Positions 53,743 to 62,221 of a stretch of DNA of 64,000 nt are shown here, one piece after another. The DNA is from Bacillus cabrialesii (GTDB lineage Bacteria > Bacillota > Bacilli > Bacillales > Bacillaceae), in NCBI RefSeq assembly GCF_004124315.2, contig NZ_CP096889.1, positions 1,905,001 to 1,969,000 of the forward strand. The letters are read 5' to 3'. The translations under genes were made by a program, and so were the position numbers. The notes below the pieces were generated by a model, which searched no databases, was not told where the DNA came from, and was given only the letters and a program-made list of their open reading frames with translations. Within the stretch, counting starts at the first letter, position 1; each line of letters starts with the position of its first letter.

Positions 53743-54946
53743 AATAAAGCATCAAGTGTCCGCTATTGTCATAGTATGTCTGCTGATAATTTGTGTAACA
53801 GGATGCTGGAGCAGCCGGGAAATAGAAGAGCTGGGTCTTACATTCGGTATCGCAATTGATAAAGGAAAAGAAACAAAAACTGAGAGAGACTTTAAAGAAG
53901 AGGGCGGGAGCTACCCGAAAGAAGACAACATGACGCTGACCTATCAGTTTGTTAATGAAAAAGCGGCAGGTGCGGGTACAAACGGAGGAGGAGGTGGCGG
54001 ACAAGGAGCGCAAAAAGCGTATATTAATGCTAGTGAAACAGGAGATTCGTTACAGCAGATCGGAAGCGAAATTGCGTTAAGAAGGGACCGTGAAGTGTAT
54101 AGCCCGCATTTAAAAGTTGTTGTTATGAGTCAAGATGTGCTGCGTACATATCCTATCGACAAAATGCTGGATCAATTTTTTCGTGATAATGAAATCAGGC
54201 TGAGCTGTCTTGTTTTATCTGCGAAAGGAGAGGCGAGAGAAGCCCTCCAGCTAAAAGAGAGCGGTGAAATTCCGGCATTTCGCCTGGTTGGATTAAGTGA
54301 AAATGAACATAAAGTATCCAGAATCCTTCCTCCTGTGACACTTGCGAAACTAATCGGCAAACTGCATTCTGGCAGCAGTTTTTTACTGCAAAATGTGGTC
54401 GCGGCGAATGGAGCGATCAAGTATTCCGGAGCAGCGGTAATGAGCGGGAAGTCTAAAAAAATGATTGGCACTTTAAATGAATATGAAACTGAAGGAATTA
54501 CATGGATTACCGGAGAAGGGAAAGGCGGAGTTGTCAAAAGCCATGATAAAAAGAGCCGACAGGTGATGGTATACGATATCAATAAAATAAAGAGCAAAAT
54601 CCATCCTATAGTAAAAGGAACGGATATTTCATTCCATGTCGATATTGAATCAGAAGGGGGGGTGGTTGAAAACTGGAATACAAAAGAGACGCTGGATACT
54701 CAGTTTATAAAACGTATAGAAACGAATACGGAAAAAGAAATAAAGAAAATCGTCGGTAATGTAATAGAAAAAATCCAGCATGAATATAAAGCTGATGTTG
54801 CGGGTTTTGATGAATCATTAAGGCTTGAACATCCCCACTTATGGAAAAAGATGAAAAATAATTGGGATGACACCTTCAGTAAGGCTGGCATCACATACAG
54901 CGTTAACGCTACAATTACTCATTATGGAACGGTTAAAATTCAGTAA
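53732..54946 (+). CDS. yndF: Spore germination lipoprotein YndF (GerA family, C subunit)
   Basis: A 404-residue GerAC-type lipoprotein. The signal peptide ends with the lipobox VTGC followed by WSSREIEELGLTFGIAIDKG, a strongly conserved start of GerC proteins. A glycine-rich stretch (TNGGGGGGQGAQ) lies near residue 90. The body has REVYSPHLKVVVMSQDVLR and KEIKKIVGNVIEKIQHEYKA. The start is GTG, with GGAGGAAAAGAG upstream. Last gene of the operon before a terminator. Confidence 0.92.
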   Translation: MKRKIKHQVSAIVIVCLLIICVTGCWSSREIEELGLTFGIAIDKGKETKTERDFKEEGGSYPKEDNMTLTYQFVNEKAAGAGTNGGGGGGQGAQKAYINASETGDSLQQIGSEIALRRDREVYSPHLKVVVMSQDVLRTYPIDKMLDQFFRDNEIRLSCLVLSAKGEAREALQLKESGEIPAFRLVGLSENEHKVSRILPPVTLAKLIGKLHSGSSFLLQNVVAANGAIKYSGAAVMSGKSKKMIGTLNEYETEGITWITGEGKGGVVKSHDKKSRQVMVYDINKIKSKIHPIVKGTDISFHVDIESEGGVVENWNTKETLDTQFIKRIETNTEKEIKKIVGNVIEKIQHEYKADVAGFDESLRLEHPHLWKKMKNNWDDTFSKAGITYSVNATITHYGTVKIQ

Positions 54947-54964
54947 TGAATGAAATAGATGCTT

Positions 54965-54998
54965 AAAAAGAAGAGAAGGCAACATCTCTTCTTTTTCT
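54965..54998 (+). terminator. Terminator of the yndDEF operon
   Basis: AAAAAGAAGAGA and TCTCTTCTTTTT form a perfect 12-bp stem. Confidence 0.85.
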
Positions 54999-55101
54999 AT
55001 GCATCTTTTAGGATTAAGATACTTTTTTTGGTAGAAATACATTTTTAAAGCGATCAATATGCTAATATAGGAATGGCTTCAAATAGAAGGGAGGAGGGGC
55101 T

Positions 55102-55908
55102 GTGAGACAAAAACCGATTTATGTAGAAATTGAAATGAGTTCTGATCTGGATACGCTCTGGGAATATACACAAAACCCATCGCTGCATAAGGAATGGGAC
55201 CTCCGGTTTTCAAATATCACGTACTTACATAGACAGCCATGTGAAAGACAGAAGTTTCTTTATGAAACAAGAATAGGCTTTGGATTAAAGATATCAGGTA
55301 CGGGAGAAACAGTCGGTTTTTTCAATAAATGTTCATCTGAAAGAGTTTCCTCACTGGCTTTTGGCTCTGATCATCCGTTATCTCTGATTCAGCATGGCAG
55401 CGGGTACTGGAAGTATATCAAGCAAAACAACGGGAAAACGACGTTTTTAACACAGTACCAATACGAAACTGCATACGGACTGCCGGGAAGATGGATTGAT
55501 CGTTTATTATTTCGGCCGCTGCTTGGCTGGGCGACCGCATGGAGCTTTGATGCATTAAGGCTTTGGATTGAGCAAAATAAACATCCGAAACACACAATTC
55601 GATCTGCTGTCGTCTATGTGCTAATGAGTCTGTTTTTCGGTCTGTTTTGGTTTTATCAAGGCTTTACAGGTTTTGAAACCAGCATTTTCGCAGGAACAGC
55701 GGAGATAGGATTGGGTATGTTATGGCTGCTTCCATTAAAGAGAAGATGGATTATTCATGCTGTCCAGACTTGTATCTTTGCTGGATTCGCTTTTCTGGGT
55801 TCCGAGATATTTTTATGGGTTCTGTTGAGTGTGTGTTCTTCGGCAAGCGGCGTTCTTAGTCTGCAGCTCCCCAGTGCACGGCACACAAAACGAAAGAGAA
55901 AGAAGTGA
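55102..55908 (+). CDS. yndG: YndG, START-like domain with membrane anchor
   Basis: A 268-residue protein. Residues 1-~150 look like an SRPBCC/START-like domain (EIEMSSDLDTLWEYTQNPSL; GKTTFLTQYQYETAYGLPGR). Four hydrophobic segments follow (AVVYVLMSLFFGLFWFYQGF and later) and the end is basic. The start is GTG with GGAGGAGG upstream. yndH follows after 4 bases and yndJ overlaps yndH, so yndG-yndH-yndJ form an operon of unknown role. Confidence 0.88.
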   Translation: MRQKPIYVEIEMSSDLDTLWEYTQNPSLHKEWDLRFSNITYLHRQPCERQKFLYETRIGFGLKISGTGETVGFFNKCSSERVSSLAFGSDHPLSLIQHGSGYWKYIKQNNGKTTFLTQYQYETAYGLPGRWIDRLLFRPLLGWATAWSFDALRLWIEQNKHPKHTIRSAVVYVLMSLFFGLFWFYQGFTGFETSIFAGTAEIGLGMLWLLPLKRRWIIHAVQTCIFAGFAFLGSEIFLWVLLSVCSSASGVLSLQLPSARHTKRKRKK

Positions 55909-55912
55909 CATT

Positions 55913-56533
55913 GTGAGCTCGATTTATGAAAAATCAATCAATAACTATCATTTGCTGCATCCCAAGCTCCGAAAACGGTATCAATTAGACGGATCTCATA
56001 CATTCAGCGGGACAGGAACGATGTCAGAAATAAGCGGAGGCTCTTTTCTGGTTAGAATGCTGTTAAAGCTGGGTGTTTTCTTCAGGTGTTTCTTTTCAGA
56101 AAGAGGCAAAGACATCCCATTTACAATACAAAATAGAACTTGTCTTTTGAATCGGGAACATACCGGGATAGAATGGAATCGTACATTTTTCTTTCAAGGA
56201 AAAAAACGTTTTTTTGACGCGATAATGATATACGACGAAAAAGAAGATAGAATACTTGATTTCTTCGGCAAACCCCATCTTCTGCTGTCTGTTTTAGCGT
56301 TCGAGGCATCTCCTGACGGCTCTCTAACTATTAAATCGGGAAAGCAGTGGCTATTGATATGCGGAAAAAGAATACCGCTCCCAAAATGGCTGACCGGTAC
56401 ATCTGTTGTTTGCGAAACGTATGATGAAAGCAAGAACTGCTTCACCATTCAAGTGCATGTACAAAATACAATTCTCGGCACTCTTTTCTTTTATAAAGGA
56501 ACGTTTCAGGAAGAAGAGAGAGAATCATGCTAA
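55913..56533 (+). CDS. yndH: YndH, DUF4166-like protein
   Basis: A 206-residue protein, MSSIYEKSINNYHLLHPKLR, with RYQLDGSHTFSGTGTMSEIS and DGSLTIKSGKQWLLICGKRI. The GTG at 55913 is chosen because it starts just after yndG with GAAAGAAGTG upstream and gives the size expected for YndH; the frame runs back into yndG without a ribosome site. DUF4166 proteins share this look, from memory. Function unknown. Confidence 0.8.
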   Translation: MSSIYEKSINNYHLLHPKLRKRYQLDGSHTFSGTGTMSEISGGSFLVRMLLKLGVFFRCFFSERGKDIPFTIQNRTCLLNREHTGIEWNRTFFFQGKKRFFDAIMIYDEKEDRILDFFGKPHLLLSVLAFEASPDGSLTIKSGKQWLLICGKRIPLPKWLTGTSVVCETYDESKNCFTIQVHVQNTILGTLFFYKGTFQEEERESC

Positions 56534-58170
56534 AACGAAATGGCCTGATCAGTGCGCTTTGCTTTATGGGATTTCTAGCAGCGGAAGCACCCCATATATC
56601 AGTGGCAGAGGCACTTGTTTTATTATCCATTCTTTTTTTCGTGCCAGAAATTTTTCCTTTTGTTTTTCATCAATCGCCGCTTCGGATGGCTCAATTTCTG
56701 GAATCAGGGTTCATCCAATGCTATCCGATCGCCGCTTTCTTTGCAGTACTGGCTCTTGTCACAGACATTGGAGGCTTCGCGCTGATCTGGTGGATGTACA
56801 CCATTTTTATGGCGTTGTATGCGATCCTTCGCCTTTGGAAAACAAAGATACATCGAATCGAAGAGACATCAGTTTTGTTCGGGCTTATCTATTTGGCGGG
56901 AGGAGGGTTTTGGTTTTTTGCTTATGCTGCACATTTGCAAGTGATGCAATTTGGCCCTCTTATCATTTTGCTGACTGCTGTCCATTTTCACTATTCAGCT
57001 TTTCTGATCCCGATCTTTAACGGTTTGCTCGGAAGAATCATCAGAAAAAATCGGATATTGTACAGTTGGATAACAACGGTGATTTTGTTTTCGCCCCTGC
57101 TTATTGCGCTTGGGATCACATTTTCAAAAACACTTGATGTCATTGCGGTTGGCATCTATATGGCGGCGCTTTATCTTCAAGCATTTTTAGTGTTCACCAC
57201 AGCTTTTCGCAGCAGGATGGGGAAATGTCTTATTCGGCTTTCCTCTGCCGTCCTCATGATAACGATCACTTTCTCGATGATTTATTCATTTGGTGTATTT
57301 CGGCAAGACGTTACACTGACCATCAATCAGATGATTTGGATTCACGGTTTTGTGAACGCGTTTTTTGTTGTATTGCCCGCTTTCATAGGATGGAGAATAG
57401 AAGATCCGAAGCCTTTTGATGCAGGCAGTGTAAAGACATTCAGCCGTATCTGCGGAAAAAGAAGGATTGGAAAAGACTTTTTAGCTACCATTCAAGCTGA
57501 AAGTACCGTTCAGTACAGGGGGCTTGTGGATGATATGGGAAGCCTTCGTTCAAAAGATTTTTCACCCGAAAAACTGGCACCGTTTATTCCATCGTTTTAT
57601 GAACAAACCATTGATTATGATGTTAAAGCAAAAGTGACGTGGAGCACGTGGTTTCGGCCGCTTGCAATGGTTTACGAATGGTTCAGCAGAAGAACCGGCC
57701 AAATACATCTGTCGACGAGCCGTGACTGGTATAGGATGTACAGCACGATAAAGGGTGTTGATTCGAAAAAAGACGGAAGAAAAAAAGTGCGTGCCTGGAT
57801 CAGAACAAATGAAAAAAACGAAACCATTTTTACCGCTCTATACTCAGTGTATCGTTCAAATGGAGAGGGCTATATGAACATTTCTCTGCCGCTTCCATTC
57901 AGCAGCATGACAGGCATTTTAAAGCCTTATCATCAGAAGAAGAAGTTGGTTTTGACAAGCAGGCGGAGAAAAAGCAGAGCCGGGGATGAGGGGATTTATC
58001 TGCAAACAAGAGCGGGAACTTTTCCGCTTCCTTTATCTGAAACTTTTCTGATAGAAGCTGCACTTGACAACAGGTTAACCGCTGTCCATCACATGTGGCT
58101 GTTTGGAATAAAATTTCTAACTGTTCATTACAGCATTACACATATTACCCGCTCAAATGAAAGAACCTAA
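56527..58170 (+). CDS. yndJ: YndJ, membrane protein
   Basis: A 547-residue protein. About ten hydrophobic segments cover residues 1-~310 (FALIWWMYTIFMALYAILRL; VMQFGPLIILLTAVHFHYSA), then a soluble C-terminal domain of ~220 residues with EKLAPFIPSFYEQTIDYDVK and YMNISLPLPFSSMTGILKPY. It overlaps yndH by 7 bases, with GAAGAAGAGAG upstream. Family YndJ, function unknown; the combination with START-like YndG suggests lipid or pigment handling (inference). Confidence 0.88.
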   Translation: MLKRNGLISALCFMGFLAAEAPHISVAEALVLLSILFFVPEIFPFVFHQSPLRMAQFLESGFIQCYPIAAFFAVLALVTDIGGFALIWWMYTIFMALYAILRLWKTKIHRIEETSVLFGLIYLAGGGFWFFAYAAHLQVMQFGPLIILLTAVHFHYSAFLIPIFNGLLGRIIRKNRILYSWITTVILFSPLLIALGITFSKTLDVIAVGIYMAALYLQAFLVFTTAFRSRMGKCLIRLSSAVLMITITFSMIYSFGVFRQDVTLTINQMIWIHGFVNAFFVVLPAFIGWRIEDPKPFDAGSVKTFSRICGKRRIGKDFLATIQAESTVQYRGLVDDMGSLRSKDFSPEKLAPFIPSFYEQTIDYDVKAKVTWSTWFRPLAMVYEWFSRRTGQIHLSTSRDWYRMYSTIKGVDSKKDGRKKVRAWIRTNEKNETIFTALYSVYRSNGEGYMNISLPLPFSSMTGILKPYHQKKKLVLTSRRRKSRAGDEGIYLQTRAGTFPLPLSETFLIEAALDNRLTAVHHMWLFGIKFLTVHYSITHITRSNERT

Positions 58171-58242
58171 TACAAAGACGCGGCTTCGTCTGCCAGCTGT
58201 TTGATGATTACATTCCGATTCTCTGCCGGAAAGGAAGGATGA

Positions 58243-58545
58243 ATGATGTTTTATATTAGTTGTCTTCTGATTCTTTGGCTGGCTGCGGGGTTTGCAGTGG
58301 GAATGAAACGAGTGTATATCGATCAGCTGTTTGATAAAGATGTGATCGAAAGACTGGAAAAAGAAGCGGGTGATCATAGGATGATCAAACAGCGTGCACT
58401 TTACATCACTGCAGTGACATTAAGCGGGTTTATTGCTGTTTATCATGAAGTTAAAACAATCCCGCAAAGGAGAAAAATAAGAAAAATTGAAAAAAACATC
58501 ATGAAACTGAATAAAGCAAAAAAACGAAGAATGAAAAGGAAATAA
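58243..58545 (+). CDS. yndK: YndK, small membrane-anchored protein
   Basis: A 100-residue protein: MMFYISCLLILWLAAGFAVG as an N-terminal anchor, a middle hydrophobic stretch (ALYITAVTLSGFIAVYHEV) and a strongly basic end (KKRRMKRK). GGAAAGGAAGG precedes the ATG. From memory the 168 protein is somewhat longer. A terminator follows. Function unknown. Confidence 0.75.
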   Translation: MMFYISCLLILWLAAGFAVGMKRVYIDQLFDKDVIERLEKEAGDHRMIKQRALYITAVTLSGFIAVYHEVKTIPQRRKIRKIEKNIMKLNKAKKRRMKRK

Positions 58546-58546
58546 A

Positions 58547-58580
58547 AATGCACAGGCCAACGGGCAGGTGCGTTTTTTTT
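58547..58580 (+). terminator. Terminator after yndK
   Basis: AATGCAC and GGTGCGTT pair around a GC-rich loop and are followed by TTTTTTTTC. Confidence 0.7.
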
Positions 58581-58716
58581 CTTTTTTATATGGGAATGGG
58601 AAAAAGGTGGTGCCCATACTTTTGATAAATCTAAAAATGAGAAGAACAGCGCCCGGGCTAATGGTATATAATATTGTGAATTTAACAAAAATTTAACAAG
58701 GAGGACGAGAGAATTC

Positions 58717-58773
58717 GTGCTAAAGCCTCAAAGAAACCGACATCCTGTTTATTTGGACTTAGAGGCGGAGTAG
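58717..58773 (+). CDS. 18-codon upstream open frame before yndL
   Basis: GTG start, product MLKPQRNRHPVYLDLEAE. A very good ribosome site (AAGGAGG) lies about 10 bases before it, and its TAG stop is directly followed by the yndL ATG, which has only GGCGGAG at short spacing. This suggests translational coupling. From memory, the sporulation RNA SurA maps to the yndK-yndL gap in B. subtilis, so this region is probably also transcribed as a small RNA. Confidence 0.45.
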   Translation: MLKPQRNRHPVYLDLEAE

Positions 58774-59532
58774 ATGAAACCGGCCAAAGTATCCCTGCTC
58801 CGCCGTTTGCTCCATTCCTTGAAGCATGTTGATTGTAACATAGCCAAACGTTTTCCATCAACTCTTAAAATTGTAAAATTATTGTTTATTTTTATGGTAT
58901 TTACTCCGATTTCTTCAATATATGCTGAAGATGTATATCAGAATTTTGAAGAATTAAAAAACACTGAAGATCCTTCTGATTACGGCATTGTTACGAAAGA
59001 AACCGGCAGCCCGGTTCTAGTATTAGCCATTCACGGAGGAGGTATTGAAGGCGGGACAAGTGAAGTAGCGAGAGAACTCAGCAAAGAGTATTCGATGTAT
59101 TTATTTGAAGGCTTACAATCGTCGGGAAACGCAGTGCTGCACATTACAAGCACGCATTTTGATGAGCCTCAGGCACTGAAAATGACGGGAAGTCATGAAT
59201 ATGTCATTTCATTGCATGGATATGCAGAAGAAGCTCAGCAGATCGAAGTCGGCGGTACAGATCGAGGAAGAGCGGCAGTTTTAGTTGAAAAACTGCAAAA
59301 TGCCGGTTTTCCTGCTGTATTGCTCAGTACGGACCACCCCCGTGCGGGCGTAAGTCCAAATAACATCGCAAATCAATCAAAAACAGGTCTGAGCATCCAA
59401 TTAGAAATGAGCACAGGTTTTAGAAAATCTTTGTTCGGCGTTTTTTCTTTAAAAAGCAGATCTGTTACTCAAAATGAGAGATTTTTTGATTTTACTGAAG
59501 TGATGTCCCGTTTTCTGAAAAGTAACTACTGA
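58774..59532 (+). CDS. yndL: Poly-gamma-glutamate hydrolase family protein YndL
   Basis: A 252-residue exported protein. After a basic start, FIFMVFTPISSIYAE forms the signal peptide. The catalytic domain has VLVLAIHGGGIEGGTSEVAR (zinc histidine), STHFDEPQALKMTGSHEYVI, SLHGYAEEAQQIEVGGTDRG and GLSIQLEMSTGFRK. These are the motifs of the PghP-type zinc hydrolases that cut gamma-glutamyl bonds. It likely degrades poly-gamma-glutamate of capsules or phage targets. See the upstream frame for possible coupling. Confidence 0.88.
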   Translation: MKPAKVSLLRRLLHSLKHVDCNIAKRFPSTLKIVKLLFIFMVFTPISSIYAEDVYQNFEELKNTEDPSDYGIVTKETGSPVLVLAIHGGGIEGGTSEVARELSKEYSMYLFEGLQSSGNAVLHITSTHFDEPQALKMTGSHEYVISLHGYAEEAQQIEVGGTDRGRAAVLVEKLQNAGFPAVLLSTDHPRAGVSPNNIANQSKTGLSIQLEMSTGFRKSLFGVFSLKSRSVTQNERFFDFTEVMSRFLKSNY

Positions 59533-59557
59533 AAAATAGGGGGCAATAACCTGCCTC

Positions 59558-60010
59558 CTATTCCTCATGCTTCTCATTCGTAACGTCAGGAAACAGCTCG
59601 TCTGCGGCCTCTGTTTGATACTGCAGTGTGTTATCTCTGGCTGACAGTTCATTTCGGAAGGTTTCATCCAGCACATTTTTCAGCAAATACCGATGAAAAA
59701 AGTATTCAAAAACAGTAAGACAGGCAGCGGAAAGCAGAGCAGCAGCAAACGGCGGGAAATCATTTCTAGTTTGGGTTAAAACAAAGACCCAAAGAATAAC
59801 GAATGAAAGTCCAAAGTCAGCCAATGAAGCTGTAATATTGTTTGTTCTCGGAAGGACGAGCATGTCTCCGGATAGATAGGACACAAAACCTAGAAAAAGT
59901 GCAATAAACATCACACTTAAAAAGGGCGCGTGATAGACTCTGTCCAAAATTACATATAAAAGGGCGAGAGTGAAAGCAATCTTTGAAGCAAGAGCAATGA
60001 TATGTTTCAT
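59558..60010 (-). CDS. yndM: YndM, DUF2512 membrane protein
   Basis: About 150 residues: MKHIIALASKIAFTLALLYV, then three more hydrophobic segments (VMFIALFLGFVSYLSGDMLV; GLSFVILWVFVLTQ; AALLSAACLTVFEYFFHRYL) and an acidic tail (ELFPDVTNEKHEE). The ATG at 60010 follows AGGTGG; the frame is open far upstream but without a ribosome site and across the fosB promoter. Function unknown. Confidence 0.88.
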   Translation of the reverse strand: MKHIIALASKIAFTLALLYVILDRVYHAPFLSVMFIALFLGFVSYLSGDMLVLPRTNNITASLADFGLSFVILWVFVLTQTRNDFPPFAAALLSAACLTVFEYFFHRYLLKNVLDETFRNELSARDNTLQYQTEAADELFPDVTNEKHEE

Positions 60011-60162
60011 TTGACCACCTAAATTGTTATTTTTGAAGAAAACCATTGGCTGTAAACAAATTATAAACATAAGTAGTTCGAACCCATAAAAGGTCATCGC
60101 GTTACAGTCATTATTTTTAACAATCCGATTTTGTTTATACTGGTATTTTTCCTGGGGCTGCA

Positions 60163-60189
60163 TGAAACCTTTTTGAAAAAAAAGCCGTA
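60163..60189 (+). promoter_or_regulatory. SigW promoter of fosB
   Basis: TGAAAC (60163-60168), 17 bases, CGTA (60186-60189), the SigW consensus. fosB is a known SigW regulon member. Confidence 0.85.
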
Positions 60190-60224
60190 CATATGGATGA
60201 ACAGCTTTCGAGGAGGAATGATTT

Positions 60225-60647
60225 GTGGAGATAAAAGGAATCAATCACTTGTTATTTTCAGTTTCTCATCTGGATACATCGATTGATTTTTATCAAAAAG
60301 TGTTTGATGCCAGGCTGCTAGTAAGGGGGAAAACAACAGCATATTTTGATTTAAATGGCACCTGGCTTGCGCTTAATGAAGAACCTGATATTCCGAGAAA
60401 TGACATTAAGGCGTCTTATACCCATATTGCTTTTACTATTGAAGATCAAGAGTTTGAGGAAATGTCAGCAAAATTAAAAAGACTTCATGTTCATATTCTG
60501 TCTGGCAGAGAACGAGATGAACGCGATCGAAAATCAATTTATTTTACCGACCCCGACGGCCATAAATTTGAATTTCATACCGGAACTCTTCAAGACCGGC
60601 TGCGTTATTATAAAGAGGAAAAAAAGCATATGAATTTTTATGATTGA
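60225..60647 (+). CDS. fosB: Fosfomycin thiol transferase FosB (YndN)
   Basis: A 140-residue vicinal-oxygen-chelate enzyme that adds bacillithiol to fosfomycin. Metal ligands are H8 (GINHLLFSV), the histidine in SYTHIAFTI and the glutamate in HKFEFHTGTL. The sequence KSIYFTDPDGHKFEFHTG is typical. The start is GTG with GAGGAGGAA upstream and a SigW promoter about 40 bases before. Complete and apparently functional. Confidence 0.95.
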   Translation: MEIKGINHLLFSVSHLDTSIDFYQKVFDARLLVRGKTTAYFDLNGTWLALNEEPDIPRNDIKASYTHIAFTIEDQEFEEMSAKLKRLHVHILSGRERDERDRKSIYFTDPDGHKFEFHTGTLQDRLRYYKEEKKHMNFYD

Positions 60648-60949
60648 AATGACTTCTTGATATTACACGTAACATATACATCAATCGCATGTAGGGTTTA
60701 AAAAAGGGGTGATTTGATTGAAAATAAAACTCCTGAGCTTAACAGCCGTTTTGATGTTTTTGTAGTAAATATTGAACTAGATAAACTATGTACTAAATTT
60801 TCATTATGTTCAGTCATTTCGCTCTTAAATAACCATGAAGCCGTATCATACCACGTCCCATAAATTGAAACGTTTTTTAAGAAGATAACGTCTAAAGTTT
60901 TTAAACAAACAACGTTCAAACAAAAGTTTCCTAAAGGAAAGAAAATTTC
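60648..60949 (+). other. Remnant region between fosB and the candidate small RNA
   Basis: AAAAAAGGGGTGATTTGATTG at 60700-60720 is a very good ribosome site and TTG start, but the frame (MKIKLLSLTAVLMFL) stops after 15 codons at 60763, so it looks like the signal-peptide stub of a lost gene. A TTTCC-TAAA-GGAAA palindrome lies near 60928. Confidence 0.45.
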
Positions 60950-61056
60950 TTGACTTCAACAATCGTTTAGTGGATAATTATGGTGTAAACATGATGTTCT
61001 TTTTCCTCCTATTCAGGCTCGCACCCAAAAGTCAGGGCGGGCCTGCTTTTTTTTGT
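60950..61056 (+). ncRNA. Candidate small RNA with promoter and terminator, next to lexA
   Basis: Promoter TTGACT (60950-60955), 17 bases, GATAAT (60973-60978). The transcript would start near 60984 and end at an 11-pair terminator (CAGGCTCGC-A-CC with GGCGGGCCTG) followed by CTTTTTTTT near 61045-61054, about 70 nt. The free 5' part contains TTTTTCCTCCTATT, complementary to a Shine-Dalgarno sequence. No coding frame is apparent. Confidence 0.6.
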
Positions 61057-61059
61057 ACA

Positions 61060-61098
61060 ATAAACCCCCTCTCCGTAAAAGAAGAGGGGGTTATTTCA
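61060..61098 (-). terminator. Terminator of lexA
   Basis: Minus strand AACCCCCTCTT and GAGAGGGGGTT pair and are followed by TATTG; the stem also serves the plus strand. Confidence 0.75.
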
Positions 61099-61119
61099 TG
61101 CATCTGATAGATCAATAGG

Positions 61120-61737
61120 TTAATGGACGGTTCTGAACACGCCAATCACTTTCCCTAGAATGCTGACATTCTGCAAAATGATAGGTTCCATCGTTGGGTT
61201 TTCGGGCTGTAAGCGAATGTAAGTATCCTCTTTATAGAAACGTTTTACCGTAGCTTCATCATCTTCTGTCATCGCAACTACAATTTCCCCGTTGTTCGCT
61301 GTGTTTTGCTGTTTAACGATGACATAATCCTTATCGAGAATACCAGCGTCAATCATACTGTCTCCCATAATCTCCAGCATAAACACATGCTCGTCCGGTG
61401 GAACCATACGGTCAGGAAGCGGAAAATATTCTTCAATATTTTCTACTGCTGTAATAGGAGAACCCGCCGTGACTTTCCCGATGACCGGTACATTAACGAC
61501 CTGGCTTTGCGGAATGTCTACTTCTTCATCAAGTATTTCTATTGCTCTAGGTTTTGTCGGATCCCGTCTGATCAGCCCTTTTGTTTCCAAACGGGCCAAA
61601 TGGCCGTGGACAGTTGAGCTGGACGCAAGCCCGACAGCCTCTCCGATTTCTCTCACGGAAGGCGGATATCCTTTTGATTTAACCTCTGCTTTAATAAAAC
61701 GCAGGATATCAAGTTGCCTTTTTGATAGCTTCGTCAT
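61120..61737 (-). CDS. lexA: SOS repressor LexA (DinR)
   Basis: A 205-residue repressor. The winged helix (SVREIGEAVGLASSSTVHGH) is followed by the self-cleavage domain: cleavage site TAGSP in GKVTAGSPITAVEN, serine in MGDSMIDAGI and lysine in EATVKRFYKEDTY. RecA filaments trigger its autolysis. The ATG at 61737 gives MTKLSKRQLDILRF; a second ATG three codons upstream is less likely. It is divergent from yneA with LexA boxes between. Confidence 0.97.
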   Translation of the reverse strand: MTKLSKRQLDILRFIKAEVKSKGYPPSVREIGEAVGLASSSTVHGHLARLETKGLIRRDPTKPRAIEILDEEVDIPQSQVVNVPVIGKVTAGSPITAVENIEEYFPLPDRMVPPDEHVFMLEIMGDSMIDAGILDKDYVIVKQQNTANNGEIVVAMTEDDEATVKRFYKEDTYIRLQPENPTMEPIILQNVSILGKVIGVFRTVH

Positions 61738-61795
61738 TTTTCGCACCTCAAAACGTCGATTTTAAGAAGATTATAGCATGATTTTCCTCCCAGTA

Positions 61796-61874
61796 CAAAC
61801 ATAGGTTCGAAAAAACAATTGACAGAAACGTTTGTTCGTATATACTGAAATTATAAAAAGCGAACAAACATTCC
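61796..61874. promoter_or_regulatory. LexA boxes and yneA promoter
   Basis: GAAACGTTTGTTCG (61825-61838; reverse CGAACAAACGTTTC) fills the 16-base spacer between TTGACA (61819-61824) and TATACT (61841-61846). CGAACAAACATTCC lies at 61861-61874. CAAACATAGGTTCG at 61796-61809 is a weaker third box nearer lexA. Confidence 0.88.
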
Positions 61875-61891
61875 TGTCGGAGGTTATGATC

Positions 61892-62203
61892 ATGAATAAA
61901 GAATCTATTATTTTTGTCGGTCTGTTCACAGTGATTTTGAGCGCGGTTATCCTATTGCTGTCATATACAAGCAGCGGCCAGGAGCTTAATCAATATGCTA
62001 AAATAGAAGTCCAGCAAGGCGACACACTATGGTCAATTGCTGATCAGGTTGCAGATACAAAAAAGATAAACAAAAGTGATTTTATTGAATGGGTAGCTGA
62101 TAAAAATCATCTTCAGACATCTGATATCCAGCCGGGAGATGAGTTGGTGATTCCATTGAAAAAGAAGCATCAGGATGCATATGAATTGGCAACTGTAAGA
62201 TAG
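61892..62203 (+). CDS. yneA: SOS cell-division suppressor YneA
   Basis: About 103 residues. An N-terminal membrane segment (IIFVGLFTVILSAVILLLSY) is followed by a LysM domain (QYAKIEVQQGDTLWSIADQV; DIQPGDELVIPL). YneA delays septation after DNA damage from outside the membrane. ATG 61892 is favoured as GGAGG lies 8 bases upstream; ATG 61886 is too close. First gene of yneA-yneB-ynzC, under LexA. Confidence 0.94.
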   Translation: MNKESIIFVGLFTVILSAVILLLSYTSSGQELNQYAKIEVQQGDTLWSIADQVADTKKINKSDFIEWVADKNHLQTSDIQPGDELVIPLKKKHQDAYELATVR

Positions 62204-62221
62204 AGAGGACAGATAGAAAAA

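Noticed and set aside
59024..60244. Long upstream extension of the yndM frame
   Set aside because: It would run through the fosB promoter without a ribosome site; the start at 60010 has AGGTGG.
46917..60806. Similar 24-base stretches (AACTATGTACTAAAT plus A/T-rich continuation) near 46917 and 60783
   Set aside because: Two mismatches, A+T-rich, no shared context; probably chance.
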